Source: an uncultured Lactobacillus sp.
GTDB taxonomy: Bacteria > Bacillota > Bacilli > Lactobacillales > Lactobacillaceae
Direction: 5' to 3'
Assembly (NCBI GenBank): GCA_937874695.1
Contig: CALNAJ010000046.1
Location: 13,513-77,512, forward strand
DNA length: 64,000 bases
In this document: positions 34,477-43,392 of the stretch, piece after piece
Layout of the letters: each line of letters begins with the position of its first letter
Position numbering within the stretch: position 1 is the stretch's first letter
Position numbers and translations under genes: made by a program
The notes under the pieces: model-generated
Seen by the model: only the letters and a program-made list of their open reading frames with translations
What the model was told of the DNA's origin: nothing
The model's database searches: none

Positions 34477-36285
34477 TTAGTGTAGCAGAATCAACTCTTT
34501 AGTTCCCCGCGAGGCTGCCACGTAACGCCGGTTATTGCCGAACTGTGGGTCTTGATAGAAGCCGGCGTCCCAATCCGTTACTATGGCGAAGTCAAATTCC
34601 AAGCCCTTCGCCACGGTCAGCGGTAGGACGTTGACGCCAGGACGGATGGTGCGGGTGCCATCACTGGTAATCAGTTGCGCATTTGGCAGGCGTTCCGCAA
34701 GTTCAGTTGCGGCCTTCGCTGAGGGGGCGAGGACGCCAATACTTTGGTCGGCGGTCGCCGACAGATCAGAGAGTGTGGATTTTAAATCAGCGGCTGCGAG
34801 TAGGCGTGGCGGTGTCCCCGCAGCCTGCACCGCCTGAATCGTCGTTTGCCAGTCACCGGCGAATTGCGCAAAGAACTGCGTGATCTCACCCGTCGCGCGG
34901 TAACTCGTGGTGAGGTGGAGGACAGCCGTCTTTGCTGGGTCAAAGTAGTCGGAGATGGTAACTGCTTGGCCCGCTAGTCGCTGGCGGTGATCGCCAACGA
35001 TAGTGAGCTCGGCGTTATGATAGAGGGCGGTCAGAAAGAGCCAGGTATCGGCGGCGTAGTCTTGGGCCTCGTCCACGAAGAGTGCCGCTGTCGTCGTTTG
35101 TTGGTAGGCCGTGAACCGAATCAACAAATATAGCTGGTCGTAAGGGGTCAGTTCAGCCAGTCCCAGTTGGTGGGCCAATGCCGGCCAGTCGAGCCATTGA
35201 CTGACGTCTTCTGGCAGTCGACCAACGGCTTGTAGCCAGCGCCAGGCCCGCTGCATGCGGGTTAATAGGCTGTCATGCGTACTAGACTGGGCGTACGCAT
35301 CCTTGGAGAGTCCCGCTGGTATTTTATTTAGTGGTTTTTGGATAATTTCGGCTAATTCAGTGAGATGGTTGCCGCGGGTGGTGGAGATAGTCAGGCCAAA
35401 TCGATGGCCCCACGAGCTGACGAGATTCGAATAGGTCGTGCTCAGTGGTTCGGCTTCACCCAGCGCCGGTAACACGCCGCGAATGTAGCGACTGAAGGCG
35501 ACGTTGGGCGTTAAGATGAGGATATCGGTCGGCGTCCAGCTGTCCCGGTGACGGTACAGTTGGTAAGCGACACGTTGGAGGAGCACGGACGTCTTGCCGC
35601 TACCCGCCACGCCGTCGACGATGACTGTCGGCTGGCTGTTTTCGCGGATAATAGTGTTTTGTTCCTGTTGAATGGTGGCCGTGATTTCCTGCAGGCTGCC
35701 ACTGCGATTGCTGGCGAGAACGTCGAGCAAGAGGGGATCGCCGATGGCCGCGTCGGTATCGATCACCTGTTGGAGGGTGGCGTGGTCGATGATAAATTGT
35801 TGTCGAGAAACGACGGTGACGGGGATGGTGCGCCCGTTGGCTTGGTAGCTAGTAGCGCCCGTTCGGTTGGCATAGTACGCGTCAGCCACGGGCGCCCGCC
35901 AATCGTAAATAAGGTCATTGGTATTTTCATCGGTGTAGCCGACCTTGCCTAGGTAAAGCGCCTCATGGTCGCCATCCCCAAAGTCGAGTTGGAGTTTGGC
36001 AAAGTAAGCTTGGGGCAACAAGAGTTGGGCGTGGGCCAGTCGCGTCACCGCGGTATCGTGGCGGGCATTTAACGTATCAATCTGTCGATTGTTGGCTTCG
36101 ATACTGGCAAAGGTCTCCAACTGATCACTGAAAGTCCCTAAGTCGAGATGGCCTTCGCTACTCAGCTGCTGTTTCATGGCGCGTGCGGACTGACTCAGAT
36201 CAGCCAATTGGGCCGTTAACCGATCGATGTCGTTGGTTAGACGCTGATAGATCACCTGCAAATGGTGTGCCTCTGATTGTGACAT
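34477..36285 (-). CDS. HelD-like superfamily 1 helicase/ATPase
   Basis: 602 residues from ATG 36285, preceded by GGAGGTGA. The N-terminal coiled coil spans ~1-90. Walker A is GVAGSGKTS, Walker B is LFVDEAQDY, and a late SF1 motif is PLTVAKGLEFDFAIV. This is the layout of HelD, which recycles stalled RNA polymerase, though HelD proteins are usually longer (over 700 residues). It is monocistronic. UvrD-type DNA helicase activity is a less likely alternative. Confidence 0.85.
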   Translation of the reverse strand: MSQSEAHHLQVIYQRLTNDIDRLTAQLADLSQSARAMKQQLSSEGHLDLGTFSDQLETFASIEANNRQIDTLNARHDTAVTRLAHAQLLLPQAYFAKLQLDFGDGDHEALYLGKVGYTDENTNDLIYDWRAPVADAYYANRTGATSYQANGRTIPVTVVSRQQFIIDHATLQQVIDTDAAIGDPLLLDVLASNRSGSLQEITATIQQEQNTIIRENSQPTVIVDGVAGSGKTSVLLQRVAYQLYRHRDSWTPTDILILTPNVAFSRYIRGVLPALGEAEPLSTTYSNLVSSWGHRFGLTISTTRGNHLTELAEIIQKPLNKIPAGLSKDAYAQSSTHDSLLTRMQRAWRWLQAVGRLPEDVSQWLDWPALAHQLGLAELTPYDQLYLLIRFTAYQQTTTAALFVDEAQDYAADTWLFLTALYHNAELTIVGDHRQRLAGQAVTISDYFDPAKTAVLHLTTSYRATGEITQFFAQFAGDWQTTIQAVQAAGTPPRLLAAADLKSTLSDLSATADQSIGVLAPSAKAATELAERLPNAQLITSDGTRTIRPGVNVLPLTVAKGLEFDFAIVTDWDAGFYQDPQFGNNRRYVAASRGTKELILLH

Positions 36286-36583
36286 CCAATCACCTCCGAG
36301 CACCTAGTTTACGCCCTTTGGTGGCAATGACTAGTCTGTTTTTGTTAACGTGGCCATGGTATAATAACTATGGGGGAAAGGGTGTGGCCGGTTTTACCTG
36401 AGGCCAGATGTCCCCCACAAGATGAACGTGAAGAGAATCATAATATAATGATAACTGGCACGTGCTAACCTTAATTGGTTAACACGTGTTTTTCGTTGCC
36501 CTTTTTGACTTACGAAGAATCGGCGCAGCTTGGAAAGATTCTCACGCGTTGAATTTAAAAACGAATTTTTTTGAAATTATCCC

Positions 36584-36614
36584 TTGCCTTGAAGTGCAGA
36601 TGAAGGTCTAAACT
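36584..36614 (+). promoter_or_regulatory. MerR-type promoter of the MFS gene
   Basis: TTGCCT, 19-bp spacer, TAAACT, with CCTTGAAGTGCAGATGAAGG, nearly the same as at 29767. Confidence 0.8.
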
Positions 36615-36653
36615 CCTAATCATTCACTTAAAGACGAGAGAGGTAAAACACAC

Positions 36654-37994
36654 ATGGCAAAGCAAAAACGATTCGACTGGATCTTACTGGTCATCTTAAT
36701 GAGTTACTTTATGATTTTATTGGACAATTCAATTATTTTTACGGGGACGGTCAAGATTTCTCAGGACTTAAACTTAAATCAGGCAACCCTGTCTTGGGTC
36801 AGTAGTGCCTACTCGCTGACTTTTGGTGGTTTCTTACTACTTGGTGGCCGAGCGGGCGATCTGTTTGGCCGGCGGCGGGTGTTCGAGATTGGGCTGGTGA
36901 TTTTCGGCCTGGGGTCGCTACTTGTCGGTCTGGCCGTTAACGCGCCCATGATCATTGCGTCGCGGGCCTTCCAGGGAATCGGCTCGGCCATTCTGGCACC
37001 GACCACGTTAGCTATTTTAATGGACACTTACGAGGGTGCCGAACGGGTCAAGGCGATTGCGTACTACGGGGCCATGGCGGGTATCGGGGCCAGTGTGAGT
37101 CTGGTCATCGGTGGCATCTTCGCCAGCCTATTGACGTGGCGTGTTGGCTTCTTTATGAATGTTCCCATCAGTATCTGGATGTTCTATTTAGCCGTTAAGC
37201 AGTTGAGCAAGGACAACGGCCAGACGGGTAAATTAGACTGGCTCGGCACCTTTAGTTCTCTGATTGGGATGAGTGCATTGGTCTACAGCATCATCGGTGA
37301 TTGGGCCAAGTTGCCAGCCTTTCTGTTAGCCATCCTGTTCTTGGGAATCTTTATCTACCAGGAACACCGGACAGGGCAACCGATTATGCCATTGCGGTTA
37401 TTCACCGACCGCGAACGTATCGGGGCTTACATCGGCCGGTTCCTCTATCTGGGGGCAATGATGGGCTTCTGGTTCATCACGCCACAGCTGATGCAGAATC
37501 AACTCGGGTTTAGTGCGTTAATGGCTGGGGTGGCGTTCTTCCCCTTAACTATCGTAAACTTTATCGTAGCCTTACAGGTGGCGCGGTTAACGGCGAAATG
37601 GGGCAATGGCGGCTTGCTGGTCATTGGGATTGCTCTCACGGCGATTGGCATGATTTGGATGAGTCGTTTTACGCCGGCAGTTGGCTATTGGTGGGGGATT
37701 GCCGCGCCGATGGTCATCGTTGGAATTGGCCAAGGCTTCTCACTGAGTCCCTTTACGGCGGCCGGTGTGGCGCACACCCGTGGTTCTGATGCAGGGGCAG
37801 CCTCTGGCGTCGTCAATGTCATGCATCAAATTGGGGGCTCCGTGGGACTGTCGATTCTGGTGACGGTACAAGGACTGTTTACCGGGCAAGTCGCCGGCTT
37901 CCAACACGCCATCTTAATGGGTGGTGGTCTGTTAGTCTTGGCCCTGTTAGCGGCAATCTTCCTGATTGTGCCAGGTGAACGGCAGTCAAAATAA
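36654..37994 (+). CDS. MFS transporter, DHA2-type drug exporter
   Basis: 446 residues with 12-14 membrane helices. LLDNSIIFTGTVKI at TM1 is the DHA2 motif D1 region; GGRAGDLFGRRRVFEIG is motif A. The family exports toxic organic compounds by H+ antiport. The MerR-type promoter puts it with the reductase genes around it, which suits a detoxify-and-export response. The ribosome binding site is GAGAGGT. Confidence 0.9.
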   Translation: MAKQKRFDWILLVILMSYFMILLDNSIIFTGTVKISQDLNLNQATLSWVSSAYSLTFGGFLLLGGRAGDLFGRRRVFEIGLVIFGLGSLLVGLAVNAPMIIASRAFQGIGSAILAPTTLAILMDTYEGAERVKAIAYYGAMAGIGASVSLVIGGIFASLLTWRVGFFMNVPISIWMFYLAVKQLSKDNGQTGKLDWLGTFSSLIGMSALVYSIIGDWAKLPAFLLAILFLGIFIYQEHRTGQPIMPLRLFTDRERIGAYIGRFLYLGAMMGFWFITPQLMQNQLGFSALMAGVAFFPLTIVNFIVALQVARLTAKWGNGGLLVIGIALTAIGMIWMSRFTPAVGYWWGIAAPMVIVGIGQGFSLSPFTAAGVAHTRGSDAGAASGVVNVMHQIGGSVGLSILVTVQGLFTGQVAGFQHAILMGGGLLVLALLAAIFLIVPGERQSK

Positions 37995-38013
37995 ATTAAT
38001 TTGCAAATAACGC

Positions 38014-38044
38014 TTGCCTTGAAGTAACTGCAAGGCACTACACT
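38014..38044 (+). promoter_or_regulatory. MerR-type promoter of the second NAD(P)H-binding gene
   Basis: TTGCCT, 19-bp spacer, TACACT, with CCTTGAAGTAACTGCAAGG. Confidence 0.8.
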
Positions 38045-38082
38045 AGTTTTAATCAATTAATCACGAACGGAGGATATTCATT

Positions 38083-38685
38083 ATGACAAACATCTTAATC
38101 ATTGGCGCAACGGGTTCTGTGGGCAGTGTCACCCGGCAGTATTTCTTGAACAACACGGACGATCATTTAACATTGATGGCTCGGAGCACGGCACGTTTAG
38201 GCAAGCTGTCCGACCGCGAGCAGGCAGTGAGTGGGAGTGTCACCGATGCAGCGGCTTTACAGGATGCTTTAAAGGGGCAGGACGTGGTCTTCGCCGCCTT
38301 GAGTGGCAACCTAGCTGGTATGGCTAAGAGTTTGATTGCCGGGATGGACGAGGCCGGTGTTAAGCGGCTGTTATTCATTGCCTCTATGGGTATCTACAAT
38401 GAAATTCCGGCTAGCCTTGGTGCGAGCGGCAACCTGCGTAGCAACCCCATGTTGCAGGGTTACCGGAACGCTGCCGATGCCGTGGAAGCCTCTGACCTGA
38501 ACTACACGGTGATCCGTCCCGGCTGGTTCGACAATGGTGGCGACACGGATTACCAAGTCACTAAGAAGGATGAGCCCTTCGGTGGCCACGATGTTTCCCG
38601 GCAGAGTATTGCCGACCTCGTGATGCGGTTAGCTCACGATGAAATGTTGGGATCACGGGACAGCTTGGGAATTAATCGGAAGTAA
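38083..38685 (+). CDS. NAD(P)H-binding protein (atypical SDR)
   Basis: 200 residues. Nucleotide motif IIGATGSVGSV at the N-terminus; LLFIASMGIYNE and LNYTVIRPGWFDN match the paralogue at 29830. The family includes flavin- or quinone-reductase-like and redox-sensing proteins. The ribosome binding site is GGAGG. It sits 88 bp after the MFS gene but has its own MerR-type promoter, so it belongs to the same putative regulon. Confidence 0.88.
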   Translation: MTNILIIGATGSVGSVTRQYFLNNTDDHLTLMARSTARLGKLSDREQAVSGSVTDAAALQDALKGQDVVFAALSGNLAGMAKSLIAGMDEAGVKRLLFIASMGIYNEIPASLGASGNLRSNPMLQGYRNAADAVEASDLNYTVIRPGWFDNGGDTDYQVTKKDEPFGGHDVSRQSIADLVMRLAHDEMLGSRDSLGINRK

Positions 38686-38839
38686 ATTGTTCTTGAACCA
38701 GACAGATTGAAATCATTGGAATCGATGACGTAAGTATGGTCTACCAGAACATTCTGGATAGCAAGTGCCACTGGCAGGTCAACCTCGACGTAGCGGTTAG
38801 ATTCAAATGAATATAGAAAAAACAACGTCTAACAAGAGC

Positions 38840-38877
38840 TCGTCGTAGATTCCCCCGGATCTGCGACGATTTTTTTG
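38840..38877 (+). terminator. Terminator
   Basis: TCGTCGTAGAT pairs with ATCTGCGACGA, then seven T. The 150 bp between the gene end and this hairpin hold no convincing gene. Confidence 0.85.
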
Positions 38878-38898
38878 TGATTATTTTGGAAAAAAGCT

Positions 38899-38929
38899 TG
38901 CCTTGCAGTTACTTCAAGGGACTAAAGTA
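38899..38929 (+). promoter_or_regulatory. MerR-type promoter of the NTF2-like gene
   Basis: TTGCCT, 19-bp spacer, TAAAGT, with CCTTGCAGTTACTTCAAGG; here the right half-site is the perfect one. Confidence 0.8.
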
Positions 38930-38965
38930 GTCTCAATCAGTTAAGTTGAAAGGGAGTAAATGAAG

Positions 38966-39328
38966 ATGAACGAAGAGATTTTGAATTTATATCGTGCTTA
39001 CAACGTAGCCATGGCCGCTGACGATACGGTGACCTTGGATCGGCTATTGGCACCAGACTTCACATTGACCCACATGACCGGCTACGTTCAGCCCCGAGCC
39101 GAATGGCTGGGTGAACTCCAACGGGGCACCATGCGGTACTTCTCATCGGTTGAGGATCACGTGACGGTAACGGCTGTTGGTGAAGGCTGGCGAGTTGTTG
39201 GGCAGAACCGGGTCGTTGCCAGTATTCATGGCAGTGGCAAGAATGAATGGCCACTGAATACAGACATGACGGTCCAACGCGTCGATGGTGAGTTGCAGAT
39301 TATGGGGGCCGTCGTAACGACCTACTAG
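38966..39328 (+). CDS. NTF2/SnoaL-like (DUF4440) protein
   Basis: 120 residues from ATG 38966, 9 nt after AGGGAG; ATG 38960 is too close to that site. NLYRAYNVAMAADDTVTLDRLLAPDF and the alternating beta strands after it fit the NTF2-like alpha+beta barrel. Members are small enzymes or ligand-binding proteins. It is the last gene of the MerR-type promoter set and is followed by a parS-like site and a terminator. Function unknown. Confidence 0.82.
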   Translation: MNEEILNLYRAYNVAMAADDTVTLDRLLAPDFTLTHMTGYVQPRAEWLGELQRGTMRYFSSVEDHVTVTAVGEGWRVVGQNRVVASIHGSGKNEWPLNTDMTVQRVDGELQIMGAVVTTY

Positions 39329-39352
39329 CGGATAAAAATAACGCGACACCAA

Positions 39353-39368
39353 TGTTTCATGTGAAACA
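39353..39368. repeat. parS-like 16-mer, copy 5
   Basis: TGTTTCATGTGAAACA between the NTF2-like gene and its terminator. Confidence 0.6.
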
Positions 39369-39373
39369 TTAGC

Positions 39374-39402
39374 GGCCACTTCCAGTGAGGAGTGGCCTTT
39401 TT
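39374..39402 (+). terminator. Terminator of the NTF2-like gene
   Basis: GGCCACT pairs with AGTGGCC, then TTTTT. Confidence 0.85.
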
Positions 39403-39422
39403 GTTTGAGAAAATTCAAGCAC

Positions 39423-39453
39423 AAAAAAGGGCACCACCATAACGGCAGTGCCC
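39423..39453 (-). terminator. Terminator of mleP
   Basis: GGGCAC pairs with GTGCCC; six T follow on the minus strand. Confidence 0.85.
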
Positions 39454-39477
39454 CTCGAAAAATCGGTATGAAGCCAA

Positions 39478-40449
39478 CTAGATAAATTGAATCAATGACA
39501 TCAAGATTGGGACCACGATGATGAATAGAACAGTACTGGTCGTGACCACGTTGGTGGCGTACTCCACGTCACCGTGGGATTCGTTTGCCAGGATTGGCAG
39601 GACGGCCAACATTGGTGTTGCGGATTGCACGATCAATGTTTGTGAAGCCAGCGTTGGGAAAGTGGCGCCGAAGTGACCGGCAGCCAGGAGTACCCCGACC
39701 ATCAGGATAGGGGACAGGACGAACCGACCTAGCAAGGCGACGACGGTATCGCGGTCAAAGTGAATACTCTTCAACCCGGCATCGGCCAGGACAATCCCGA
39801 TATAGATCAGGGAGAGCGGCGTTACCAGGTTTCCCACGTAGGTTAGCGTAGAGTTAATGAAGCTGACCTTGAGTACGGGGATGTTGAGGAGTAAGAAGAT
39901 CAGGGCCACCAGGAAACCAACCAGTGGCATCGGGATGACTTTCTTCCAGTCAATCTTGTTGTGGTGCTTTTCCTTTGGCTGAGTTGGATCATCGTTTGAG
40001 ATCAGGAAGACCCCGAATGCCCACGTGGACACGGTATTGACGATATAGTAGACCAGGAAATAGGTCATACTCTTGTCACCAAACAGGGCGATGTTCAAGG
40101 GTAACCCGATGAAGATGGTGTTAGCGTTGACCATGGCGTTGATGAAAATCCCCTTACGACCAGGTCGGACGTGCATGAGCCGTACCAGGCCAAACGCAAT
40201 GACATAACCGATGATGACGGCGAGAAAGGCGTAGACCAGATAACCTGAGAAGGAGACCAGTTGCCCCCGTGTTAACCGGCTTAAAACGGAAACGAAGATG
40301 GAAGCAGGCAGGGCAATGTTCTTAATAAACTTTGAGATGGTCCCGCCGAATTTATCGTCGAACCAGCCTTGTCGCCGGAGGACAAAACCAAGAATCATGA
40401 TTAAAACAACGACGAGGACACTTTGAATTGAATTCCATAAAACAGCCAC
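39478..40449 (-). CDS. mleP: AEC family transporter, probable malate permease
   Basis: 323 residues with ten membrane helices in two inverted halves (LIMILGFVLRRQGWFDDKFG, IALPASIFVSVL; later SATPMLAVLPILA). This is the auxin-efflux-carrier family, which includes MleP of lactic acid bacteria. It lies 216 bp downstream of the malolactic enzyme gene on the same strand, so malate uptake (or malate/lactate exchange) is the natural role. A long hairpin separates the two genes. Confidence 0.85.
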   Translation of the reverse strand: MAVLWNSIQSVLVVVLIMILGFVLRRQGWFDDKFGGTISKFIKNIALPASIFVSVLSRLTRGQLVSFSGYLVYAFLAVIIGYVIAFGLVRLMHVRPGRKGIFINAMVNANTIFIGLPLNIALFGDKSMTYFLVYYIVNTVSTWAFGVFLISNDDPTQPKEKHHNKIDWKKVIPMPLVGFLVALIFLLLNIPVLKVSFINSTLTYVGNLVTPLSLIYIGIVLADAGLKSIHFDRDTVVALLGRFVLSPILMVGVLLAAGHFGATFPTLASQTLIVQSATPMLAVLPILANESHGDVEYATNVVTTSTVLFIIVVPILMSLIQFI

Positions 40450-40589
40450 GAGTGACGTCCTTCTTTCAAATAATTTCTTTCAGCGACTTATGCCAAGTAC
40501 TGTAAGGTAATGATTTATTTTTGAGATAAGTGGTTTTGATAATTAATTGTTACATTGCAATTTAATCATACACAATAGACCGTGACGCA

Positions 40590-40633
40590 TTGTGCCAGCG
40601 GGAGTTGGGGTGAACCAACTCCTGCTGGCACAA
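40590..40633 (-). promoter_or_regulatory. Long intercistronic hairpin between mleS and mleP
   Basis: TTGTGCCAGC pairs with GCTGGCACAA and, inside, GGAGTTGG pairs with CCAACTCC. No T run follows on the minus strand, so it looks like an mRNA processing or stability element more than a full terminator. Confidence 0.6.
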
Positions 40634-40665
40634 GGTGACGTTGAATTAAGTTGTTTAGGAGCAGA

Positions 40666-42303
40666 TTAGTCGAGACTCTTGTATTCTGGGACCCACTTCA
40701 TGTCAGCAACGGCTTGCTTGGCATCAGCGATGGGTTCCTTGTTTAACTTCTGGTCGAGAACGCTTTGAGCCACGATTTCAGCCAACTTTTGGGAGAATGC
40801 TGTCAGTTGAGAAACGGGTGGTAGGACGGCAGCCCCGGGTTGGGTGGTGTCGACGATGCCCCCGAGGGCGTGGCAAGCGGCGGAAAGCGTTTCACCATTC
40901 AAGACCTTGGCCTTAGCGGCGATTAGACCGAAGCCTAGGCCGGGGTACATCAGCGCGTTGTTCCCTTGGCCGATGTGGTAAGTGGTGCCCTTGTAGTCCA
41001 CGTCGCCGGCAGGAATCCCGGTGGCAATCAGGGCCTTACCATCCGTCCACTTGATCAGGTCGGCGGCCGTCGCTTCGGCCAGCTTCGTTGGGTTGGACAG
41101 TGGGAAAATGATTGGCCGTTCCGTGTGGGCCGCCATGTCCTTGACGATGGCTTCAGTGAAGGTCCCCGGTTGGGTGGACGTTCCGATCAAGACCGTTGGG
41201 TGAATCGTTTTGACTACGGCAGCTAAGGTCGTCAGCTCGTCGGCGTTGTCGAATTCGGCACGGTCGCGGGTGAATGGCTTTTGCGCTGCGGTCAGATCGG
41301 GCGTGTCACTGAATAACAGGCCTTGCTTGTCGACGGCGTAGAAATGCTTGCGGGCTTCGTCTTCGGAAAGACCAGCACGCTTCAATTCATCGAGAATCTG
41401 GTTAGCGATACCCATGCCGGCGGTTCCGGCACCGAACGTCACGAACTTTTGATCCTTGATATCTTCCTTGGAGATGTTCAAGGCGCCGAGAATCCCGGCT
41501 AAGACGACCATCCCAGTCCCTTGGATGTCATCGTTAAATGTGGCAATTTTGTCCTTGTACTTATCGAGGATGACCTGAGCGTTGGAGCGCCCGAAGTCTT
41601 CCCAGTGCAGGAGTGATTCTGGGAACAGCTTCTGTTCTGCGGTCACGAAGCGGTCGATGACGTCATAGTATTGGTCACCGTAGACCCGCTTGTGGTGGTT
41701 CCCCAAGTAGAGGGGATCGGCGAGTAGGGTTGCATTGTTAGTACCAGCGTCGATGCTGACGGGCAGGACTTGGGCGGGGTCGATACCGGCCGCTGCGGTG
41801 TAAACCATCAGTTTACCCACGGCGATATCGACTCCATTGACGCCCCAGTCACCCATACCGAGGATGCCCTCAGCATCGGTAACGACGACCAAGCGGATGT
41901 CCCGGCCGTCAGCAGCGCTTTTCAAGGCAGCTTCGACGTTGTCGGGATCATCTACGGAGATGAAGGCAGCGTTTTGAGGGTCGGTGAAGAGGTGACTGTA
42001 TTCTTCAATGGAGTCGGCAACCGTTGGGTCATACACGATTGGCATGAATTCAACGACGTGATCGTCCATCAGCCGGAAGAAGAGCGTCCGGTTTTCATTG
42101 AACAGGCTCATCAGGAAAATCCGCTTTTCCAGGTCATTGGGCTTGCTTTGGAATTGCGCGTAGGCTTGCGTAGCTTGTTCGTCCAGCGTTTGGACGTGGC
42201 TGGGCAACGTGCCAACGAGGCCGAGTGATTGGCGTTCAGCTTGAGTGAACGCGGTGCCTTTGTTTAAAAATGGATTATTTAAGATTGCAGCTGTGGCTGT
42301 CAT
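40666..42303 (-). CDS. mleS: Malolactic enzyme
   Basis: 545 residues, the standard length. Malic-enzyme-like domains: substrate region with SIDAGTNNATLLADPLYLG and FNDDIQGTGMV (metal and NAD site), then the Rossmann motif GAGTAGMGIANQI. The enzyme decarboxylates L-malate to L-lactate and CO2 with bound NAD+ and Mn2+, raising pH and generating proton-motive force. NAD malic enzyme is the close alternative; the divergent LysR regulator and the AEC carrier next to it favour malolactic function. Confidence 0.93.
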   Translation of the reverse strand: MTATAAILNNPFLNKGTAFTQAERQSLGLVGTLPSHVQTLDEQATQAYAQFQSKPNDLEKRIFLMSLFNENRTLFFRLMDDHVVEFMPIVYDPTVADSIEEYSHLFTDPQNAAFISVDDPDNVEAALKSAADGRDIRLVVVTDAEGILGMGDWGVNGVDIAVGKLMVYTAAAGIDPAQVLPVSIDAGTNNATLLADPLYLGNHHKRVYGDQYYDVIDRFVTAEQKLFPESLLHWEDFGRSNAQVILDKYKDKIATFNDDIQGTGMVVLAGILGALNISKEDIKDQKFVTFGAGTAGMGIANQILDELKRAGLSEDEARKHFYAVDKQGLLFSDTPDLTAAQKPFTRDRAEFDNADELTTLAAVVKTIHPTVLIGTSTQPGTFTEAIVKDMAAHTERPIIFPLSNPTKLAEATAADLIKWTDGKALIATGIPAGDVDYKGTTYHIGQGNNALMYPGLGFGLIAAKAKVLNGETLSAACHALGGIVDTTQPGAAVLPPVSQLTAFSQKLAEIVAQSVLDQKLNKEPIADAKQAVADMKWVPEYKSLD

Positions 42304-42343
42304 AGATGATTTCCTCCAATTCGTGGTTAACTTTACAAGACAT

Positions 42344-42405
42344 ACTATAACCGGTTACAAAAACTATAGTCAAATCTAGCAGTCATTATAAAAATAATTT
42401 ATAAT
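42344..42405. promoter_or_regulatory. LysR-type operator region between mleS and mleR
   Basis: Two AT-rich dyads: ACTATA/TATAGT at 42344-42370 and ATTATAAA/TTTATAAT at 42385-42405. The second has the T-N11-A form bound by LysR regulators. Confidence 0.6.
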
Positions 42406-42439
42406 GGGTCTATAAACAGTGCTAGAGGGGAGTTCTAAA

Positions 42440-43330
42440 ATGAACACAAAAGACTTAGCCTATTTCGACCGTTTAATTCATTTAAAAAACTTTTCGCAGG
42501 TTGCCCTGGAGTTCGGCGTGACTCAGCCGACGATTACCACCGCTATCAAGCGGTTGGAGACGGAGTTTGGGTCGAAGCTGGTGTTACGTGACCGGGTCCA
42601 CAACACCCTGACGGTGACGGCGAGTGGCCAGCAATTGGCGATTCACGCGGCAGCCATTCTGGAAAGATTAGCGTTAGCCCATCATGAGATCAGCAATCTA
42701 ACACAGCAGCGAACGGTGCTGGGGCTACCGCCAATTATTGAGAATCACTATTTCCCGCGGGTGGCGGCCCATCTGCAGGAACTGGGCATGTTGGAGAACA
42801 TCGAGACGTTGGAAGGTGGATCGGTCTGGCTGCGCAACGCCCTGAGCGACGGGCAGGTGGATCTGGCCCTACTGGGGTCGACGGCCCCGCTCGCGTACGA
42901 GACGTTGGTGGCTGAGGAGTTCGACCGCAAGCCATTCAATATTTTTGTCTCGCGTGAGCACCCGTTGGCGTCGCGCAAGCGAATTTACTTCAGTGAGCTA
43001 CGCCGGGAAAAGTTTGTGTTATTTAATAGTAGTTTTATCCATAATACGGCGTTCAATCAGTTGGCGCGACGTAACCATTTCCGGCCGGACGTGGTCTACC
43101 GGGCCCGTGACACCCATATCATCATGAATCTGGTCGCGGAAAATGTGGGCGTCACCTACCTAACGGCTCTGGTCGATCAGCACCGCGATGACGTGGTCCG
43201 GCTGGAACTGTTGGATGACGAGCAACCGGCGTTTATTTCCAGCATTGTCTACCGCTCGTCGCATGTGCTGACACCAGCGCAGAAGCAGGTGTTGGCGGTG
43301 TTGCGGGGGACGCTGGAAGAAAAATTATAG
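42440..43330 (+). CDS. mleR: LysR family regulator of the malolactic locus
   Basis: 296 residues from ATG 42440, 8 nt after AGGGGAG. N-terminal LysR HTH (NFSQVALEFGVTQPTITTAIKRLE, residues ~15-40, shown only in part) and a periplasmic-binding-like effector domain. It is divergent from mleS, as in other lactic acid bacteria where MleR activates malolactic genes in response to L-malate. Two dyads in the 137-bp intergenic region are its likely sites. Confidence 0.9.
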   Translation: MNTKDLAYFDRLIHLKNFSQVALEFGVTQPTITTAIKRLETEFGSKLVLRDRVHNTLTVTASGQQLAIHAAAILERLALAHHEISNLTQQRTVLGLPPIIENHYFPRVAAHLQELGMLENIETLEGGSVWLRNALSDGQVDLALLGSTAPLAYETLVAEEFDRKPFNIFVSREHPLASRKRIYFSELRREKFVLFNSSFIHNTAFNQLARRNHFRPDVVYRARDTHIIMNLVAENVGVTYLTALVDQHRDDVVRLELLDDEQPAFISSIVYRSSHVLTPAQKQVLAVLRGTLEEKL

Positions 43331-43352
43331 TGGGATTTTCGATTGGCTAAAT

Positions 43353-43389
43353 AAAACTGCCAGCACCCTAAAAAGGCGCTGGCAGTTTT
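43353..43389. terminator. Bidirectional terminator
   Basis: AAAACTGCCAGC pairs with GCTGGCAGTTTT between convergent genes. Confidence 0.9.
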
Positions 43390-43392
43390 GGT

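Noticed and set aside
38634..38825. 63-codon minus-strand frame with a plausible protein-like stretch (YVEVDLPVALAIQ)
   Set aside because: Its end overlaps the NAD(P)H-binding gene antisense, and no start signal is seen. It could be a remnant, but it cannot be supported.
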